DNA from: Schoenoplectus triqueter
Lineage: Eukaryota; Streptophyta; Magnoliopsida; Poales; Cyperaceae
Assembly: GCA_964058805.1 (NCBI GenBank)
Contig: CAXKVV010000053.1
Location: 186,001 to 250,000, forward strand
Direction: 5' to 3'
DNA length: 64,000 bases
Shown: one piece after another, positions 60,848 through 64,000 of the stretch
How positions within the stretch are numbered: the stretch's first letter is position 1
Layout: every line of letters starts with the position of its first letter
Notes under the pieces: model-generated
Told to the model about the DNA's origin: nothing
What the model saw: only the letters and a program-made list of their open reading frames with translations
The model's database searches: none
Position numbers and translations under genes: made by a program

Positions 60848-62894
60848 CAGATTGTTCCTTAGGTATCATTCACTTATCACTTTTAATTGTAATAAGTCCT
60901 GATATTTCAATTTGAACGTTAGAACTTCTATTTATTAGAATTTCATACATTAACATCATTTCATGATGTTCTAAATGAGATTATTAAGTGCATAGTTATG
61001 TACTTTTCAAATATTTTTCTGAATAACAAAAATGCATCAATTTACTTTAGTTAGCTTTTTTTTTACTCGTATGATATATATTTATAATTTTATAGACATC
61101 TGGTAATGTTGGATATCCAATTTAAAAGTAATTGGACGATTGCCAAATTTATGAAGTAATTAAATTCTCTTGTCCTTGACCTCTAAGCTGTTCTGTCTAA
61201 CAATGTAGAAGAGGCAAAGGGCAAACCTTTCTTCTGTACCCGTCAGTACATGGCAACAGTACATATATACAAAAGAATTTTTTAACCGTATGGTAATGAT
61301 ATCGATTCCCCACTTCATATATTCCCCAAATGACTTGATTGTTCATACTTCATACTATTTAACTATTAAAGTGCACTGAGAAGTAATTAACACCATAACC
61401 AAAAGTGGGAAATTAAGTACGTAGGTCTTAATTTGTGGCAGTTTCCTGGCTAAATAATAACTAATTAAATAATGAACTGCCCTTGTCGTTTGTACCATGA
61501 AATGTAGTTTGCTTGTGCTTTTCATGAAATATACATATAAAAAAAATAGCTAGGGTTTCATGTATTATATTTCCTGCATATCTGTTTAATTTTCCCTTGT
61601 TAGAACCAGATATCTACATCAAGGATAAATAAATACAGAGCTAGCTAAGAAATGAGAACTGTGAATTCCTATTGGAATCTGTTAGTTCCTATTGCTACTG
61701 AGCTCCATTACGTTTATATTATTAATGTCGATTGGAACCATCTCCATTTAAGATTATGTTGGTTCTCTGTGGATACTACTTTCACTGTTCCCTTAGCTGT
61801 TTGGCTTTGGATTTATCTGTTTTGACAGAGAGAGAAGAGAGAGCGTGAGAGAGAAGGTCGTTTACCCACTGCTTCAGTGCATGAACAGTAGACTTGCTGA
61901 GGCATGTGGCCGTTTTCTTTACATTGGCTAAAGAAATTATTAATATATTTTTTATTACCCCCTTTCATGAAGTTTTTTACTGTTCGTTAAATTTTTCTTG
62001 GGACATGTACGGAACCGGTGATTGAAGCATAGTGCTTCAAATATCAGCAGAGATCGATAGAGAGAGAACTGAATTAAATATAGTAAAATATATAATTAAA
62101 ATATTCATAGCATGATTAAGGGAGCATTGTTCGTCTATACTAACATTGGAAAACAAAGAAGTTAAACATGAGTTTAAAGTCGCTGTTAAAAAACTTTTCA
62201 AAAGACAATAAATTAATAAAAGAGAACAAAAGTAGTCAAAGAATGTACGACGAGAAGGACATAGTTGGTAGCGTTTGCGATATTTCTGTATGTGTTGAAT
62301 GTGGTTTTGTAACTTTGTTACACTGTGCCTGGCCTACATATGCTATTTCTATAAGAAATCCAACCCCCCCGCCCCCCCACATAACTTGTTAATCAAATTA
62401 AACAACGTGTGGTGCGTACTGGTACTGATACTTGAATAGTTTGAATTAAATGGGGATATACGGATTGGCTAAATAACCATTCAGTCTCAATTTCTCTGTT
62501 TCGGCTTCTATCTTTTCTTTTCTTTGTTAATTTGTTGTTTTCAGTAATTTCTGAATCTACATGCATGAAATTCATTATGTTTCCTTGCTTAGCTAATGGA
62601 ATTCGGTACGGATCTTTCATTCTTTTTTTTGTGGAAACTAAATATAGGTACCATTTACAAGTTCAGAGTAGCCTAGGAGCAGTCAGTTGAAAGGTCGGAA
62701 TCTTTTTTTTTCCCTGTGCCCTTTTGCTTGGATCGTCCCATCAATCTGATATACATTTTGTTTACTGTACTGAAATCAGCCTTTCGTAACTTAAACTGGC
62801 TATATTCTACCACCAGCAGGACTAGAAATGTGCAAATGAATAACTAAGTATACTGAATACGATTTAAAAAAAAAAACTAAAGATACATGAGCTC
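60197..62894. other. Intergenic, no gene recognised
   Basis: AT-rich. A GA-rich patch at about 61827-61857 and a short C-run near 62363 are the only compositional features besides the GT microsatellite listed separately. A 74-codon frame at 62168-62392 has no recognisable domain. Confidence 0.4.
60812..60846. repeat. (GT)n microsatellite
   Basis: Seventeen or so uninterrupted GT units. Confidence 0.95.
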
Positions 62895-63004
62895 TACAAG
62901 ATTATGATATAAGGTTAAAATACTAACTCAATAAAATCTTAATTTTTCATCCTCAAAATTTTAATTTAAGTAACTCAATAAAATCTTTATATCATAATCT
63001 TGTA
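62895..63004. mobile_element. Short foldback related to the element at 20045-20460
   Basis: TACAAGATTATGATATAA at the left end and its complement at the right end enclose two AACTCAATAAAATCT words. The AACTCAATAAAATCTTTATATC core is shared with 20045-20460. CT and TA microsatellites follow at 63033-63073. Confidence 0.5.
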
Positions 63005-63550
63005 ATATAGCTAACACAAGCATGCTAGACAAACTCTCTCTCTCTCTCTCTAACTATATATATATATATATATACTATTATATAAAGCATCTAAGAATTG
63101 GAGGGTCTTTTTTTTGTCATGGTAAATTTTTATTATACCTATTTTATCCCTCAATTAGACGAATAATATTTATTGTTGGTTGATCGAACGTATGTGATCG
63201 CATCCATTGATCCCCTCTTTCTCTCCATTTCTTTCCCTTATATACTATTATTTCCATAATTTTTGTTTTTTTTTTATTTAGCAACCTTGTGCATATTTGG
63301 TAAGAAATTAATGGTGATAATATATGTTAGAATAATTTACTTTTTTTATCATAAAAATCATGAATCATGAATTCATATTGTGCAAAAATCTCATCCAAGA
63401 TTAAATATAGCCTTTATTATATGTTTTCTCTATAATTTGGTGAATTTATAATTTAATATTAGATAAATGTGAATTTTTTTATCTTATAATATTTTAATGT
63501 TTAAATAAAAAATTCTGCTGCAACGCGCAGGTATATAGCTAGTATATATA

Positions 63551-63936
63551 TAGTTATGCTACTGTTAATCGCGAAGTACAAAATGTTTTTGTACTTCGCA
63601 TTGTATCTCCCATTTGAATTCAAAACATTGATCCGACCGTTAAAATTATTCTCCATATTAAAATATATTTGGAGACCAAATTTTACATTTCTTTAAAAAA
63701 ATTCTATTTTTTTAGGGATGAAAATGCATTGAGTTTATGATTTTTAATAAGAATGATTTTTTAATCCTCAAAAAAATAGAAATTTTTTTCTAAAAAATGT
63801 AAAATTTGGTCTCCAAACATATTTCAATATGGAGAACACTTTTAACGGTCGAATCCGTATTTTAAATTTAAAAATGGAAGATACGACACGAAGTACAAAA
63901 TTGTTTTGTACTTCATGACTAACCGTAGCATAACTA
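63551..63936. mobile_element. Foldback MITE inserted at TA, GTACTTCG ends
   Basis: TAGTTATGCTACTGTTAATC at the left and its complement at the right (TAGTTATGCTACGGTTAGTC) are followed by AAGTACAAAA and TTTTGTACTTCG, so each end is itself a small palindrome. The arms continue through TCCATATTAAAATATATTTGG. TA repeats flank both sides. No coding sequence. Confidence 0.85.
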
Positions 63937-63944
63937 TATATATG

Positions 63945-63979
<35 letters not shown>

Positions 63980-64000
63980 GATAGACTATTGTGAAAATAT

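Noticed and set aside
61820..61870. Possible miR156 precursor (TTGACAGAGAGAGAAGAGAG)
   Set aside because: It lacks the TGACAGAAGAGAGTGAGCAC core and no pairing arm was seen. It is a GA-rich patch.

Overview
The window is nuclear DNA of a flowering plant. It is strongly AT-rich, genes are few and carry GT-AG introns, and most of the sequence is transposon debris. The best taxonomic clue is the BLADE-ON-PETIOLE/NPR5-type gene at 55.6-58.6 kb. Its linker between BTB and ankyrin domains, and the C-terminal end of the form DDSLVSL...MYFP.GF, resemble monocot BOP proteins as I remember them rather than dicot ones. It has a His-rich linker where grasses have a Gly-rich one, so a non-grass monocot is my best guess (inference).

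Only three loci look like functional genes. (1) A tiny four-exon gene at 841-2155 (+) encodes a 68-residue hydrophilic protein of unknown function. (2) An intronless gene at 16119-17228 (+) encodes a 369-residue triose-phosphate-translocator-type (KT group) transporter. (3) A two-exon BOP/NPR5-like BTB-ankyrin co-regulator lies at 55584-58561 (+). A fourth locus at 18517-21550 (-) is a broken copy of pheophytinase, the chlorophyll-breakdown hydrolase. It lacks the exons for the catalytic Ser, carries an out-of-frame deletion just before the catalytic-His motif, and has a frameshift in its last exon.

The rest is layered mobile DNA. 0-15.8 kb: a 1.5 kb near-perfect palindrome, several foldback/MITE elements, a 0.94 kb element with long inverted ends, and three or four hAT-type MITEs. 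18.5-21 kb: the pheophytinase pseudogene, peppered with MITEs and a short repeat array. 28.8-31 kb: an RTE-like LINE remnant (-) lacking part of its reverse transcriptase. 34-38 kb: a nested structure in which a small TRIM-like LTR element with a perfect 5-bp duplication sits inside a decayed Copia gag reading frame, next to two foldback MITEs. 42.9-44.2 kb: a non-autonomous CACTA element with ATC duplication. 45.2-51.9 kb: a probable 6.7 kb CACTA element with TTT duplication that carries what look like captured host-gene exons. 52.9-53.9 kb: a three-copy 347-bp tandem array rich in the palindrome CCGTTATAACGG. 58.6-64 kb: intergenic DNA with two more foldback elements and simple repeats.

The genes share no obvious pathway. 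There is no operon, CRISPR array or rRNA gene, and I recognised no tRNA gene. The most unusual items are the tiny split gene, the big palindrome, the gene-carrying CACTA, the nested TRIM and the 347-bp array.
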